Positions 1 through 8,358 of a stretch of DNA of 30,487 bases are shown here, piece after piece. The position numbers and the translations under genes are program-made. The first letter of the stretch is position 1. Every line of letters begins with the position of its first letter. Location of the stretch: positions 1 to 30,487 of the forward strand of contig JASFEQ010000007.1 in assembly GCA_050124735.1 (NCBI GenBank), written 5' to 3'. The notes beneath the pieces were generated by a model. The model ran no database searches, was not told the origin of the DNA, and saw only the letters and a program-made list of their open reading frames with translations. Source of the stretch: JASFEQ01 sp050124735. Its GTDB lineage: Bacteria; Desulfobacterota; DSM-4660; Desulfatiglandales; HGW-15.

Positions 1-109
1 TAACATCTTGGAGAGGGTGAAATTAAAGTGGGAGAGTAGAGAACGCGTAAGTTACGGAATGAGGGAATAACTTCTCTGGGACGATGCTTGAAAACTGCGC
101 AAGACTGTC

Positions 110-217
110 ACTCCCGCCCCGCATCGGGTGCGGGATAAACTCCGGCGGGAGTCCATAAGGAGCTGAACCAACTGGATTCCTGCTCCCCGCTTTCGCGGGG
201 ACAAGCTTCGCAGGAAT
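110..217. repeat. Two nested inverted repeats upstream of lptG
   Basis: Two hairpins lie back to back. The first has arms ACTCCCGCC (110-118) and GGCGGGAGT (144-152) around an inner CCCGC/GCGGG pair (118-122, 130-134). The second has arms ATTCCTGC (176-183) and GCAGGAAT (210-217) around CCCCGC-tttc-GCGGGG (185-200). Hairpins of this 'ctggattcc...ggaatgac' type are common dispersed intergenic repeats in Desulfobacterota. They have no T-tract, so I do not call them terminators. I see no gene in 1-259. Confidence 0.75.
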
Positions 218-265
218 GACACTATAAGGCCCTCGAAACCTTTTAAAGCAAGCCTTTAGGTGGAT

Positions 266-1342
266 ATGAAAGTACTTTCAAAATACCTGGCCATGGAGTT
301 TCTCAAACTCCTATGTCTTTGTCAGATCATTTTCCTATCCATATATCTCATTATAGACTTCGTCCAAAAGATAGATAACTTTATCGAGGCACAAGCGTCA
401 CTGGGTATTATGTTGGCGTATTTTGTTTACAAAACGCCTCTTATATTCATACAGATGCTGCCCCCGGCCACTCTCATCTCTGTCATCATCCTTTTCTCAT
501 TATTAAAAAAAAGGAACGAACTCACAGCCATGAAGGCCTGCGGCCTCAATATTTTCAGGGTTGTCCAACCCGTTGTTGTAACTGGCGTAATGATAAGTGT
601 TTCCCTCTTTCTCTTTTCTGAAATCGTGGTTCCCTACTCAAGTTCAAAATTCAATGAGATATGGGAGGTTGAGGTGGAGAAACGGGATCCCACCCAATTC
701 TACGGCATGAATCAAATATGGTATAAGGGAGCTGGAACGATATACTGGATGCGACGTTTTGATTATCCCAATCGGACTATGGAGCGACCCACCTTGTATT
801 TCTTTGACGACTCTTTTCGCCTCGTTGAAAGGATAGATGGACAAAGGGCAATCTGGGAGGAGGGCAAATGGAAGATCGAAGAGGGGATAATCCAAAGGGC
901 GACCGATGAGGGGATTTACCGACCCACCAAATTCACCGACCTTTATCTTGTATTGGAAGCGACACCGGAGAGCTTTACAAAAAGGGAAAGAGATCCGGAA
1001 GAAATGAGTTACTGGCAATTGAAGCGGTATGCCAAAAGGGTACTCACAGAAGGCTATGACAATACCAGGTACCTGGTGGATATGAACTTCAAGATAGCCT
1101 TTCCCTTTATTATTCTCATCATGGTGCTCATGGGAACGCCTATTTCCCTAAGGGTGGAAAAGGGGGGCGTCGCTTTCGCCATCTTCATAGGGATAGGTAT
1201 ATGCTTCCTCTATTTGGTCACGCTGGGTTTTACAAGGTCGCTGGGTCTTTCAGGGATCTTACCACCCACCCTATCGGCCTGGCTGGGCAATCTAATTTTT
1301 TTGTTTCTTAGTATCTACCTGATGATGAAAGTTGCGAGATAG
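266..1342 (+). CDS. lptG: LPS export ABC transporter permease LptG (YjgP/YjgQ family)
   Basis: This is an inner-membrane permease of the LptB2FG complex, which extracts lipopolysaccharide from the inner membrane and passes it to the periplasmic bridge. The roughly 358-residue protein has the family layout: an N-terminal MKxLxKY start, three membrane segments in the first 120 residues, a periplasmic beta-jellyroll-like middle (about 125-255, rich in W, E and R), and three C-terminal membrane segments. The length is normal. I prefer the ATG at 266, because AGG at 258-260 sits five bases upstream; an in-frame GTG at 260 would add two residues. The partner lptF is not in the window and may lie just to the left. 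The closeness to LptG rather than LptF is judged by eye. The next gene is on the same strand after a repeat-bearing gap. Confidence 0.88.
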   Translation: MKVLSKYLAMEFLKLLCLCQIIFLSIYLIIDFVQKIDNFIEAQASLGIMLAYFVYKTPLIFIQMLPPATLISVIILFSLLKKRNELTAMKACGLNIFRVVQPVVVTGVMISVSLFLFSEIVVPYSSSKFNEIWEVEVEKRDPTQFYGMNQIWYKGAGTIYWMRRFDYPNRTMERPTLYFFDDSFRLVERIDGQRAIWEEGKWKIEEGIIQRATDEGIYRPTKFTDLYLVLEATPESFTKRERDPEEMSYWQLKRYAKRVLTEGYDNTRYLVDMNFKIAFPFIILIMVLMGTPISLRVEKGGVAFAIFIGIGICFLYLVTLGFTRSLGLSGILPPTLSAWLGNLIFLFLSIYLMMKVAR

Positions 1343-1343
1343 A

Positions 1344-1366
1344 ATTTATTTTGAAGTCAAAAACCT
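1344..1366. repeat. 23-base repeat, copy 1 (second copy 15800-15822)
   Basis: The 23 bases directly after the lptG stop are identical to 15800-15822, directly upstream of the nif3-like gene. The core is TTTTGAAGTCAAAAACCT. Similarity continues weakly beyond it (TCCTYTGG). An exact match of this length between two spacers is unlikely by chance and suggests a dispersed repeat family. Confidence 0.7.
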
Positions 1367-1399
1367 GGTCCTCTGGGCCCAAGTTTTTTATTGGTTCCA

Positions 1400-2635
1400 A
1401 TGACAGCATCTCAACCTATAAGAATACTCAGAATCATCGCCCGTCTCAACATTGGGGGGCCCGCTATCCAGGCCATATCCCTCAGCGATCACCTCTCCAG
1501 AGATAGCTATAGAACTCTCCTTATAAGTGGAAAGGTGGATCCCCATGAGGGTGACATGGCCTATTTTGCCAAGGAGAAAGGTGTACAGCCAGTTATCCTC
1601 CCCAAAATGGGTAGGGAAATCACTCTTCTCGGAGACATGAAATCCCTAAAAGAGCTGAGGAAGATCATTAAGCAATTTAAGCCCCACATTATTCATACAC
1701 ACACCGCCAAGGCAGGCACCCTTGGTCGTTTGGCGGGTATTAGTTTCAACCTAATCCGTAGATCAAACGTGAAGATCAGGCTGGTTCATACCTTTCACGG
1801 CCACATATTCCACAGTTATTTTGGATCTCTTAGGACGCGTCTTTTTATTCAGATAGAGAGGTTTCTTTCAAGATTCACAGATAGGATTATTGTGATCAGT
1901 CCCCTACAGCAGCATGATATGTGCTGGAGATATAGGATCGCGCCAACTGAGAAGGTGAGGATAATACCGCTGGGATTTGATCTATCAGATTTTGAAGGCA
2001 GGGAAAATCATAGGAAACAGATCAGAGAAAGATATATGCTCCAAGACGACCAAAGAGTCTCGTTGGTGGGAATCATCGGAAGATTGACCGACGTGAAAAA
2101 TCATCGCGTTTTGTTAGAAGCCGCTAAGTGCTTAAAGGCCATGGGAAAGAGTGAACGTTTCAAGTTCCTAGTCGTCGGTGACGGAGAACTCCGGCAAGAT
2201 CTGATCACATATGCCAGGGAGCTTGGCATTCAGAACTCAGTCATTTTCGCGGGCTGGCAAAAGGACATGCCTTCAATCTACGAAGCCCTGGATATCGTTG
2301 CCTTAACTTCACTGAATGAGGGAACACCAGTAAGCCTGATCGAAGCGATGGCTAGTGCAAGGCCAGTGGTAGCCACTAATGTGGGGGGGGTCCGTGACTT
2401 GATGGGATTCATTGACGAAGAGAGCAAAGATGGTTATACACTGGCCCAACACGGTATCCTTGTCCCCTCAGGAGACGGAGAGGTGGTGGCCAGGGCCCTC
2501 TCCTTTCTTGATGAGAACAGGAAAGCCTCTAAAGAAATGGCTGAACGGGGGAGGGAATTTGTGCTTAATCATTATTCCGTGGAAAGACTGGTAAAAGACA
2601 TTAAGTCGCTGTATAAAGAGATCTTGACTAGTTAG
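1400..2635 (+). CDS. GT4-family glycosyltransferase (GT-B fold)
   Basis: This is a cytoplasmic or membrane-associated glycosyltransferase of the GT4/Glyco_trans_1 type, probably acting on a lipid-linked glycan or surface polysaccharide; donor and acceptor cannot be told from sequence. The N-terminal acceptor domain opens with RILRIIARLNIGGPA, the usual glycine-rich start, and contains HIIHTHTAKAG. The C-terminal donor domain has GIIGRLTDVKN, FLVVGDGELR and the nucleotide-sugar motif SLNEGTPVSLIEAMASARPVVAT, with its two glutamates. It is about 411 residues from the ATG at 1400; a TTG at 1391 would add three. Neither start has a clear Shine-Dalgarno sequence, which is odd and may reflect the repeat just upstream. 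It precedes a polyprenyl-phosphate sugar transferase fusion, so both probably serve the same glycan pathway. Confidence 0.85.
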   Translation: MTASQPIRILRIIARLNIGGPAIQAISLSDHLSRDSYRTLLISGKVDPHEGDMAYFAKEKGVQPVILPKMGREITLLGDMKSLKELRKIIKQFKPHIIHTHTAKAGTLGRLAGISFNLIRRSNVKIRLVHTFHGHIFHSYFGSLRTRLFIQIERFLSRFTDRIIVISPLQQHDMCWRYRIAPTEKVRIIPLGFDLSDFEGRENHRKQIRERYMLQDDQRVSLVGIIGRLTDVKNHRVLLEAAKCLKAMGKSERFKFLVVGDGELRQDLITYARELGIQNSVIFAGWQKDMPSIYEALDIVALTSLNEGTPVSLIEAMASARPVVATNVGGVRDLMGFIDEESKDGYTLAQHGILVPSGDGEVVARALSFLDENRKASKEMAERGREFVLNHYSVERLVKDIKSLYKEILTS

Positions 2636-2707
2636 GCCAATGAATTAGCCATTCGCATGGATCAAAAATGTGGGGGAACGATGATTGAGAAGTAACAAGT
2701 GACCCCA

Positions 2708-2772
2708 GTGAAATAGGCGCTAGGGGCGCATTTCACCCCCGTTGAATGGTCCCGATTTATCGGGAATTCAAC
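2708..2772. repeat. Two adjacent hairpins in the spacer before the WecA-like fusion gene
   Basis: Hairpin one pairs GTGAAAT (2708-2714) with ATTTCAC (2730-2736), with an inner CGC/GCG pair. Hairpin two pairs GTTGA...TCCCGA (2741-2756) with TCGGGA...TCAAC (2759-2772). The 14 bases AGTGAAATAGGCGC (2707-2720) recur at 14063-14076. A tandem 'agtaacg' motif follows at about 2791-2808. These look like dispersed repeat material. Confidence 0.65.
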
Positions 2773-2817
2773 AGGGCAAGCGGGGCAAGCAAGTAACGAG
2801 TAACGAGTTAATAGCAT

Positions 2818-4668
2818 GTGATGACAGACATGGAAGTCTTATCCATATATTACTATGTAGCCTTCATTGCGGGAGGTTTTCTGCTTTCCCTGATTTTGAC
2901 ACCGTTTGTCAAGAGGTTGGCTTTGGCCACGGGGCAGGTGGCCGTGCCCAAAGATACCCGGTGGCATAAAAAGGAAACCCCCCTCCTGGGAGGCGTAAGT
3001 ATATTCTTCTCTTACATGATCGTCTGGGTTTTGGGTGGCCGTCTCGTGGATTTTCCCACCTTTTCATTGCCTTTTCTCCCCATGTTGCTATGTGCAACGG
3101 GAATTTTCTGTTTGGGCTTGGCAGATGACATTTTCAACATGGATCCACAACATAAATTGGCTGGTCAGATTATCATAACCTGCATACTGGTCTTCTTTGG
3201 TTTGAGACTGGAGTGGACCGATTCAAAAACAATCAACGTATTCCTTTCGATTATCTGGATAGTGGGGATCACCAATGCCTTCAACCTACTAGACAATATG
3301 GACGGATTATCGGCCGGTATCGCCGGTATTGCATGCCTTTTCTTTTTCTTAATTCATTACTTGAGCCCTCAAATGAGTTCCTTGGCCGGCCCTATCTTAA
3401 TTATGAGTGCCATATACCTGGGAGCAATCTCGGGTTTCCTAATATACAATTTCAATCCTGCCTCCATATTCATGGGTGATGCGGGGAGCCTTTTCATCGG
3501 TTTTCTTCTGGGTTGCATGACCGCCATCAGTAATCCGGCTAAGCCTGTCAGTGGAACCACCGGTTACTTGCTTTCCGTTATTGCCATCCCGATTCTCATC
3601 GTATTTATTCCCATTCTGGATACGGGATTCGTAAGCGTGATGAGGAAACTTTTCAATCGTTCCATATCCCAAGGGGGGCGGGACCATTCATCTCACCGCA
3701 TGGTGGCTATTGGGTTTTCAGAGAGAAAGGCCGTTTTGATCCTCTATGGGTTCTCGGTTATATCAGGTGTAATCGCCCTGGCCATTGGGCGCTTTGGTAC
3801 TGGCACCAGCCTGGTGGTTATGGTCTTTTATCTCCTCCTCGTCCTCTTTTTCTGGATCCATCTGGCCAAGGTGAAGGTGTATCCCGAGGAGTCCATCCTG
3901 AACCAGACCGATCGGGGCGGCATCACGCCGATCCTGATCGAGGTTACCTACAGGAGGAGGCTGTTTGAAGTACTACTCGATTTGGTCTTGATCACGATAG
4001 CCTATTACACAGCTTATCTCCTGCGTTTTGAAGGGGATTTGGGGAGGAATTTTGATTTCTTCTTGAAATCCTTACCCATCATGATTGCCTGTCAGATTTT
4101 TTGGTTTTACATCATGGGCATCTATCGTGGCGTTTGGGAGAGCACGAGCCTCAGAGATCTGAACGATTATGTCAAGGCCATCACGGGGGGGAGCGTGATG
4201 GCCATGCTCATTTTTCTTTTCGCCTATCGCTTTTATAGCTTTTCCAGGGCAGTTTTTCTCATCTACTGGGTGCTTATGCTTCTCCTTTTGTCGCTTTCCA
4301 GGCTCTCCTTCCGTCTGCTCGAGGAGGGGATCACGAAAAGGAAGCAAGGAGGCAAGCCCACCCTCATCTATGGGGCCGGGATGGGTGGACAGATGGCCAT
4401 GAGAGAGGTTGAGACGAATCGAGATCTGGGCTTGGCGCTTGTGGGTTTCATTGACGATAATCCGCGGAAACAGAAAGGAAAAATTATGGGTTACCCCGTC
4501 TTTGGGGGACAAAAGGGGCTTGATAGGATTATCAAAAAGCACAATATCCAGGAGATCATTATTTCCTTTAAACTGAACGGGGAAGAGAGAAGGAAAGAGG
4601 TAAAAAATCTTTGCCGGAAATTGGGCGTGGAGGTCGAGGTCAAACAGATGAGACTAGTGATAGGCTAG
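2818..4668 (+). CDS. Fusion: WecA/MraY-type phosphoglycosyltransferase plus FlaA1/CapD-type N-terminal half
   Basis: The first ~320 residues are a polytopic polyprenyl-phosphate N-acetylhexosamine-1-phosphate transferase. They carry the family motifs GLADDIFNMD, NAFNLLDNMDGLSAG, FMGDAGSLFIG and the histidine loop GGRDHSSHR, so the catalytic aspartates look intact. Such enzymes start lipid-linked glycan synthesis by moving sugar-1-phosphate to undecaprenyl phosphate. From about residue 375 a second module begins: four membrane segments with YTAYLLRFEG, then a Rossmann domain with LIYGAGMGGQMAM and LVGFIDDNP. This is the N-terminal half of FlaA1/CapD/PglF-like proteins, but the short-chain dehydratase domain is absent and the protein ends soon after the Rossmann domain. 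The start is GTG 2818 or ATG 2821, both lacking a good Shine-Dalgarno sequence. The fusion itself is read directly as one uninterrupted frame; the role of the second module is unknown. Confidence 0.88.
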   Translation: MMTDMEVLSIYYYVAFIAGGFLLSLILTPFVKRLALATGQVAVPKDTRWHKKETPLLGGVSIFFSYMIVWVLGGRLVDFPTFSLPFLPMLLCATGIFCLGLADDIFNMDPQHKLAGQIIITCILVFFGLRLEWTDSKTINVFLSIIWIVGITNAFNLLDNMDGLSAGIAGIACLFFFLIHYLSPQMSSLAGPILIMSAIYLGAISGFLIYNFNPASIFMGDAGSLFIGFLLGCMTAISNPAKPVSGTTGYLLSVIAIPILIVFIPILDTGFVSVMRKLFNRSISQGGRDHSSHRMVAIGFSERKAVLILYGFSVISGVIALAIGRFGTGTSLVVMVFYLLLVLFFWIHLAKVKVYPEESILNQTDRGGITPILIEVTYRRRLFEVLLDLVLITIAYYTAYLLRFEGDLGRNFDFFLKSLPIMIACQIFWFYIMGIYRGVWESTSLRDLNDYVKAITGGSVMAMLIFLFAYRFYSFSRAVFLIYWVLMLLLLSLSRLSFRLLEEGITKRKQGGKPTLIYGAGMGGQMAMREVETNRDLGLALVGFIDDNPRKQKGKIMGYPVFGGQKGLDRIIKKHNIQEIIISFKLNGEERRKEVKNLCRKLGVEVEVKQMRLVIG

Positions 4669-4758
4669 TGAAACTTCGCTAGCGCTCAAAGTGATTCATT
4701 CTATATTTCTGAACGCGCATTAGTGAGTCGATCATTTTTGGGGTACCGAAAAGCAACG

Positions 4759-4792
4759 GGGCCGGCGAATGACTTCGCCGGCCCTATTTTTT
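4759..4792 (+). terminator. Strong rho-independent terminator
   Basis: An 11-bp perfect stem GGGCCGGCGAA (4759-4769) / TTCGCCGGCCC (4774-4784) with a TGAC loop is followed by TATTTTTT. It ends the leftward group of plus-strand envelope genes. The minus-strand operon ends at 4805, so the site lies between convergent genes and may work in both directions. Confidence 0.92.
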
Positions 4793-4804
4793 CATCTTCT
4801 TTTT

Positions 4805-5281
4805 TTATAGGGGACTGAAGTTTTTTATATCGGTGATGGCCCCGACCCTTTCCTTTTTCGGCTTAAGGATCGCCTTGACTCTCATACCGATATGGACCTG
4901 GTCAGGTTTTACGCCACCCAGGTAATGAACCACACCGCCATCGGTTCCGTCCAGTCGCACCATGGCCATGATCATAGGCTTCTTTTTCGCGGAGCCATCA
5001 AGGTTCTTGTACAGCACCGTATAGGTGTGGACGGACCCGGTCGGCTCCACTTTCACATAACTATCTTCCAGCCTGTCAAAGCATTTTTCGCAATAGGTCC
5101 GGGGAGGAACATAGGTGATGTCACATTTCTCACACCGGGCTCCGAGAAAGGCGCCGCTGTCTTTGAGGCTTCTAAAGTAAGCTTCACCAGCCCTGCCATA
5201 CGTATAGACATACTCGAGTGGAATCTCTCCCGTCCAGTACCCCACATCGGTCGTATTTTGCAAGCGTTCTGTGTGTCCCAT
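4805..5281 (-). CDS. DUF35 Zn-ribbon/OB-fold protein, partner of a thiolase-fold enzyme (copy 2)
   Basis: This DUF35/ChsH2-C-terminus/BbsA-like protein has an N-terminal helix (EYVYTYGRAGEAYFRSLKD), a rubredoxin-like zinc ribbon CEKCDITYVPPRTYCEKCF (CxxC-x11-CxxC) and a C-terminal OB fold ending in RVGAITDIKNF. DUF35 proteins bind thiolase-fold partners and help form the acyl-CoA site in BbsAB and in the Ltp2-ChsH2 steroid aldolase. The frame extends to a GTG at 5290, but ATG 5281 sits eight bases after a GGGGGG Shine-Dalgarno sequence and is preferred (158 residues). It is the last gene of a four-gene operon, 16 bases after its paralogue, which suggests one DUF35 protein per thiolase-fold protein. 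The substrate is unknown. Confidence 0.85.
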   Translation of the reverse strand: MGHTERLQNTTDVGYWTGEIPLEYVYTYGRAGEAYFRSLKDSGAFLGARCEKCDITYVPPRTYCEKCFDRLEDSYVKVEPTGSVHTYTVLYKNLDGSAKKKPMIMAMVRLDGTDGGVVHYLGGVKPDQVHIGMRVKAILKPKKERVGAITDIKNFSPL

Positions 5282-5297
5282 GCTATTCACCCCCCTT

Positions 5298-5819
5298 CTA
5301 TTTAATGACTTTGAAATACTTGATGTCGGTTATGGCTCCGATTCTCTCTTCGGCCTTTTTCCACACCGCCTTGACCTTCATGCCGATCTTAAGGTCATAG
5401 GGTTCGATCTCATCAATGAGGTGGAGAATTCCCTGGTCCCTTCCCGCACCGTCAAGTTCGATCACGGCCGGGGTGTGGTACCTTTGACCCTTTTTCACGC
5501 GACTCGCGTCCCAATTTATATGACTCACGACGCATGTGAGGATCGTGCCCGTGTCTTTCACATAGGTCCACTCATCTGTAGGCTTCCAGCAGGTTTCACA
5601 AAAGAGTCTGGGTGGGACAAGCACACGCTTGCACCCGCGGCACTGCTTCCCGATGATTTTCCCATTCTTCAGTTCCGCCAGATACCTTCCTATGGCCACG
5701 CCGTTATCCCAGGCATATTTTAGATTGGGGACGTCGTGTAAGGAAAGCACCTTGCCCTGTTTAATATCTTTCAGACTTATTTTTGTCGCTGTTTTCTCAA
5801 TAGCTCTTGCATCTAACAT
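5298..5819 (-). CDS. DUF35 Zn-ribbon/OB-fold protein, partner of a thiolase-fold enzyme (copy 1)
   Basis: This 173-residue paralogue of the next gene has the same order of parts: helix (GRYLAELKNGKII), zinc ribbon CRGCKRVLVPPRLFCETCW (CxxC-x11-CxxC), then an OB fold ending in RIGAITDIKYF. By family knowledge it should form a heteromer with one of the two thiolase-fold proteins upstream and shape the CoA-ester pocket. An N-terminal extension of about 35 residues (MLDARAIEKTATKISLKDIKQG) precedes the helix and is longer than in the paralogue. GGAGG lies nine bases before ATG 5819, so the start is well supported. The spacing from the preceding thiolase-fold gene is 23 bases. Confidence 0.85.
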   Translation of the reverse strand: MLDARAIEKTATKISLKDIKQGKVLSLHDVPNLKYAWDNGVAIGRYLAELKNGKIIGKQCRGCKRVLVPPRLFCETCWKPTDEWTYVKDTGTILTCVVSHINWDASRVKKGQRYHTPAVIELDGAGRDQGILHLIDEIEPYDLKIGMKVKAVWKKAEERIGAITDIKYFKVIK

Positions 5820-5842
5820 GGCTTTCTACCTCCTTCCAGCCC

Positions 5843-7006
5843 TTAAGATCTCATCACCACAACGGTTCCCACCTGCATAAGGTCGCCCCAGGCCTGTGCT
5901 AAACCACATGTGGGTTTGCCAGGGACCTGTCGTGCGCCAGCCTCTTCTCTCAACTGCAGGAATATCTCAATAATCTTCATGATACCAGAGGCAGCGATGG
6001 GATTGCCCACTCCGAGGAGTCCGCCGGATGGGCAGCAAGGCAGATTGCCATCCCTCTGGGTCACACCGTCTAAGAGCATCTTTACGGATTCACCCCTTTT
6101 ACAGAGCTGCAAGCCCTCGATGTGGTGGAGTTCTTTATAAGTAAAGGGATCATAAGGCTCGGCCACATGAATTTCTTTGCTGGGTTCCTTTATGCCTGCC
6201 ATCTCATAGGCATTGCGGGCCGCCACCTCCACATAGTCTGGGTAGTAAAGGTCTCGATTACACCAGTAAGCCGAGTCCAGGCAGTAGCCGATCCCGTCTA
6301 TCCAGACGGGCTTTTCCGTCACCCTCCGGGCCACGTTCTCGGAGGCAAGGATGATGGCTGAGGCCCCGTCACTGGTAGGGCTGATATCCAGCCGGTTGAC
6401 CGGATAGGCCATCATCTCTGAATCCAAGACATCCTTAACGGTGATCTCCGCGCCCAGTTGTGCTGAAGGATGATCCAAGGCATTTCGTTTATTCTTCACC
6501 GCCACCTGGGCTATTTCTTCCTTCGTGTATCCATGTCTGTGCATGAATCGATGCATTTCAATGGCAAAAATCCATATCAAGGTGGGGTAAAGGGGTTGCT
6601 CTGTCGTATGATCAAAAATGGTCAAAAAGGCTCCCGCAGGATGGGGAAAGGCAGAAGACATCTTTTCTTCTGCAATCACCAAACAGGTATCAAACATGCC
6701 AGAGGCCACGTGGAACCAGCCGTGAATAGGGGACATCACCCCGGTTCCTCCGCCCACATAGTGTCTCATAAAAGGCTTCTGAAATGCTCCAGCCCCATCC
6801 GTTAGGTACTCCCCATTCATGTGAACCCCATCAAAGGCGTCAGGGGCCGTGCCCAAAGCCACACAATCAATATCCTGTAGCGTCATATCACAGGAATCCA
6901 ACGCCATTTTTGTGGCCTCGTAAGCCAGTTCTTTAGGCGTTTCCTGGGCATAGCGGTAGAACTTGGTAATCCCTGCACCAACGATAGCAACTTTTCTCAA
7001 TCCCAT
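5843..7006 (-). CDS. Thiolase-fold protein lacking the catalytic Cys and His residues (copy B)
   Basis: This 387-residue protein has full thiolase-superfamily length, closest in pattern to the SCP-x/lipid-transfer-protein branch (DISPTSDGASAIIL, PSGGLLGVGNP, GLAQAWG). The canonical active-site residues are missing. Aligned without gaps to the SCP-2 thiolase motif, the nucleophilic Cys is Gly86 (in VGGGTG), the His of the VHD motif is Tyr285 (AEPYDPFTYKEL), and the His of GHP is Asn335 (GVGNP). Ordinary thiolysis or Claisen condensation is therefore unlikely. A retro-aldol role on an acyl-CoA, as in the DUF35-dependent steroid aldolase Ltp2, or a structural role beside copy A, fits better; this is inference. 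The ATG at 7006 has GGAGG eight bases upstream; a GTG at 7015 would add three residues. It is cotranscribed with copy A and the two DUF35 genes. Confidence 0.85.
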   Translation of the reverse strand: MGLRKVAIVGAGITKFYRYAQETPKELAYEATKMALDSCDMTLQDIDCVALGTAPDAFDGVHMNGEYLTDGAGAFQKPFMRHYVGGGTGVMSPIHGWFHVASGMFDTCLVIAEEKMSSAFPHPAGAFLTIFDHTTEQPLYPTLIWIFAIEMHRFMHRHGYTKEEIAQVAVKNKRNALDHPSAQLGAEITVKDVLDSEMMAYPVNRLDISPTSDGASAIILASENVARRVTEKPVWIDGIGYCLDSAYWCNRDLYYPDYVEVAARNAYEMAGIKEPSKEIHVAEPYDPFTYKELHHIEGLQLCKRGESVKMLLDGVTQRDGNLPCCPSGGLLGVGNPIAASGIMKIIEIFLQLREEAGARQVPGKPTCGLAQAWGDLMQVGTVVVMRS

Positions 7007-7024
7007 GATTCTCACCTCCTCCCT

Positions 7025-8173
7025 TTAGTTGCTCAGTATGGCGACAGCGCCTGTGGTTGTGGGTAAGCCCCGCCAGCTCATGGCCAGACCGGTTGTCACA
7101 TCCGGAATCTGATTTTGGCCAGCTTCTCCTCTTAACTGTAAGACCACATCGAGCACCTTTTGTCCGCCGGTACATTCAAAAAGACATCCCACACCAAGGC
7201 AACCCCCCGATGGGTTAACAGGAAGGTCTCCAGAAATCTCTGTGACACCGTCCATGGTCAATGGGCCAGCTTCCCCTGGACTACATAGCCTCAGGGCCTC
7301 CAGATGCTGGAGCTCTTTGTAAGAAAACTCATCACTGACCTCAGCAAAATCTACCTCAGATCGGGGTGATCGGATGCCAGCCATCTTGTAAGCCATATCC
7401 CCTGCCAATTCCGCATACACGGCCTTTCCCCAATCGCGCGTCTCCAGCCCAGGGGTATCAGAAGTCCAACCTATCCCTCTCACCCAAATAGGTGTGTTAC
7501 TCAATGCCAGAGCGGTTTCTGCCGTGGCCATGACAATCACCACCGCCCCATCTGAATAGGGGCTGATGTCCAGCTCGGACAGGGGATAGGAGACCATGGG
7601 AGATTCCATGACATAGTCCAAGGTCAAATCGCAGCCGTGACCAGCCAAGGGATTGAACATGGCGTTGCGCTTGTTTTTCACCACCACTTGAGCGCACTGC
7701 TCACGAAAAGTCCCTGTCTCGTAAAAGTAGCGGTTCATTTCCATGCCAGCGATGTAGTCGGAATGCTCCTTCAATGGGCGGTTGTAGATGGGATCCAGGG
7801 CAAAATCCGTTAAGTATGTCTTGGTGATCATATTGGAGGCCTTGCTCAAACCCTGGACAGCCACCAAATCGTATAGGCCGGATCTAAGCATCATCACGCC
7901 AGAAGCCATAGACTGGATGAAATCCCCTGGCACTGTATATATAGGCCTCAATACAGCGCCCACTTGGTCTGGGGCGTATTCATCCGCGATGCTGTATCCC
8001 TCACAAAAGTCCTCGGATGTGGCTACAAAGGCGCCAATCTCTTTCGGCTCCACACCGGCGTCCATGTAAGCCTTTTTGGCGGCTTCATAAGTCAATTCGC
8101 GGAACGAGAGGTCAGGCGTCGTTGCCCGAAATCCCGTGGTGCCAATACCTATAACGGCAATTTCTTTGGTCAT
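7025..8173 (-). CDS. Thiolase-fold protein lacking the catalytic Cys and His residues (copy A)
   Basis: This is the first gene of the four-gene operon, 382 residues from ATG 8173, which lies nine bases after GGAGG (an ATG at 8179 is only three bases from it). It is a diverged paralogue of copy B, with the superfamily landmarks DISPYSDGAVVIV, VNPSGGCLGVG and GLAMSW. There is no cysteine in the stretch where the nucleophile belongs (residues about 78-95, VPGDFIQSMASGVMML). The VHD histidine is Ser280 (AEVSDEFSYKEL) and the GHP histidine is Cys330 (GVGCLF). Both copies share the motif F(S/T)YKEL after the lost histidine, so the change is not random decay. It probably pairs with a DUF35 subunit downstream. 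Aldolase-like cleavage of a CoA ester, or a partner role in a heteromer, are the main options. The substrate is not visible. Confidence 0.85.
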   Translation of the reverse strand: MTKEIAVIGIGTTGFRATTPDLSFRELTYEAAKKAYMDAGVEPKEIGAFVATSEDFCEGYSIADEYAPDQVGAVLRPIYTVPGDFIQSMASGVMMLRSGLYDLVAVQGLSKASNMITKTYLTDFALDPIYNRPLKEHSDYIAGMEMNRYFYETGTFREQCAQVVVKNKRNAMFNPLAGHGCDLTLDYVMESPMVSYPLSELDISPYSDGAVVIVMATAETALALSNTPIWVRGIGWTSDTPGLETRDWGKAVYAELAGDMAYKMAGIRSPRSEVDFAEVSDEFSYKELQHLEALRLCSPGEAGPLTMDGVTEISGDLPVNPSGGCLGVGCLFECTGGQKVLDVVLQLRGEAGQNQIPDVTTGLAMSWRGLPTTTGAVAILSN

Positions 8174-8287
8174 AGACATCCACCTCCTTTAAGGCTAAGA
8201 TTGTTCATGCGTTTAAAAAACAGTCAGTTATTCAAGAACCTAAAGAATGGTTATGGGAGGAATACCGGCCTAGGAAAACGAAATATT

Positions 8288-8316
8288 TTAATAGTAGGAT
8301 ATTTTCCATAAGTCAA
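8288..8316 (-). promoter_or_regulatory. Sigma70-type promoter for the thiolase-fold/DUF35 operon
   Basis: Read on the minus strand: TTGACT (8316-8311), a 17-base spacer, TATTAA (8293-8288). It lies about 115 bases upstream of the operon start, in the divergent spacer shared with the acyl-CoA dehydrogenase gene. The call is from sequence match only. Confidence 0.6.
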
Positions 8317-8358
8317 TACAATGTGTTATAAATCTCACAACCAGTTTCCAATTTGCAA

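Noticed and set aside
110..217. Hairpins as terminators of an upstream gene
   Set aside because: No T-tract follows either stem; they fit dispersed repeats better.
5843..8173. Naming the two genes acetyl-CoA acetyltransferase
   Set aside because: The catalytic Cys and His residues are missing in both, so the name would promise a reaction the sequence does not support.
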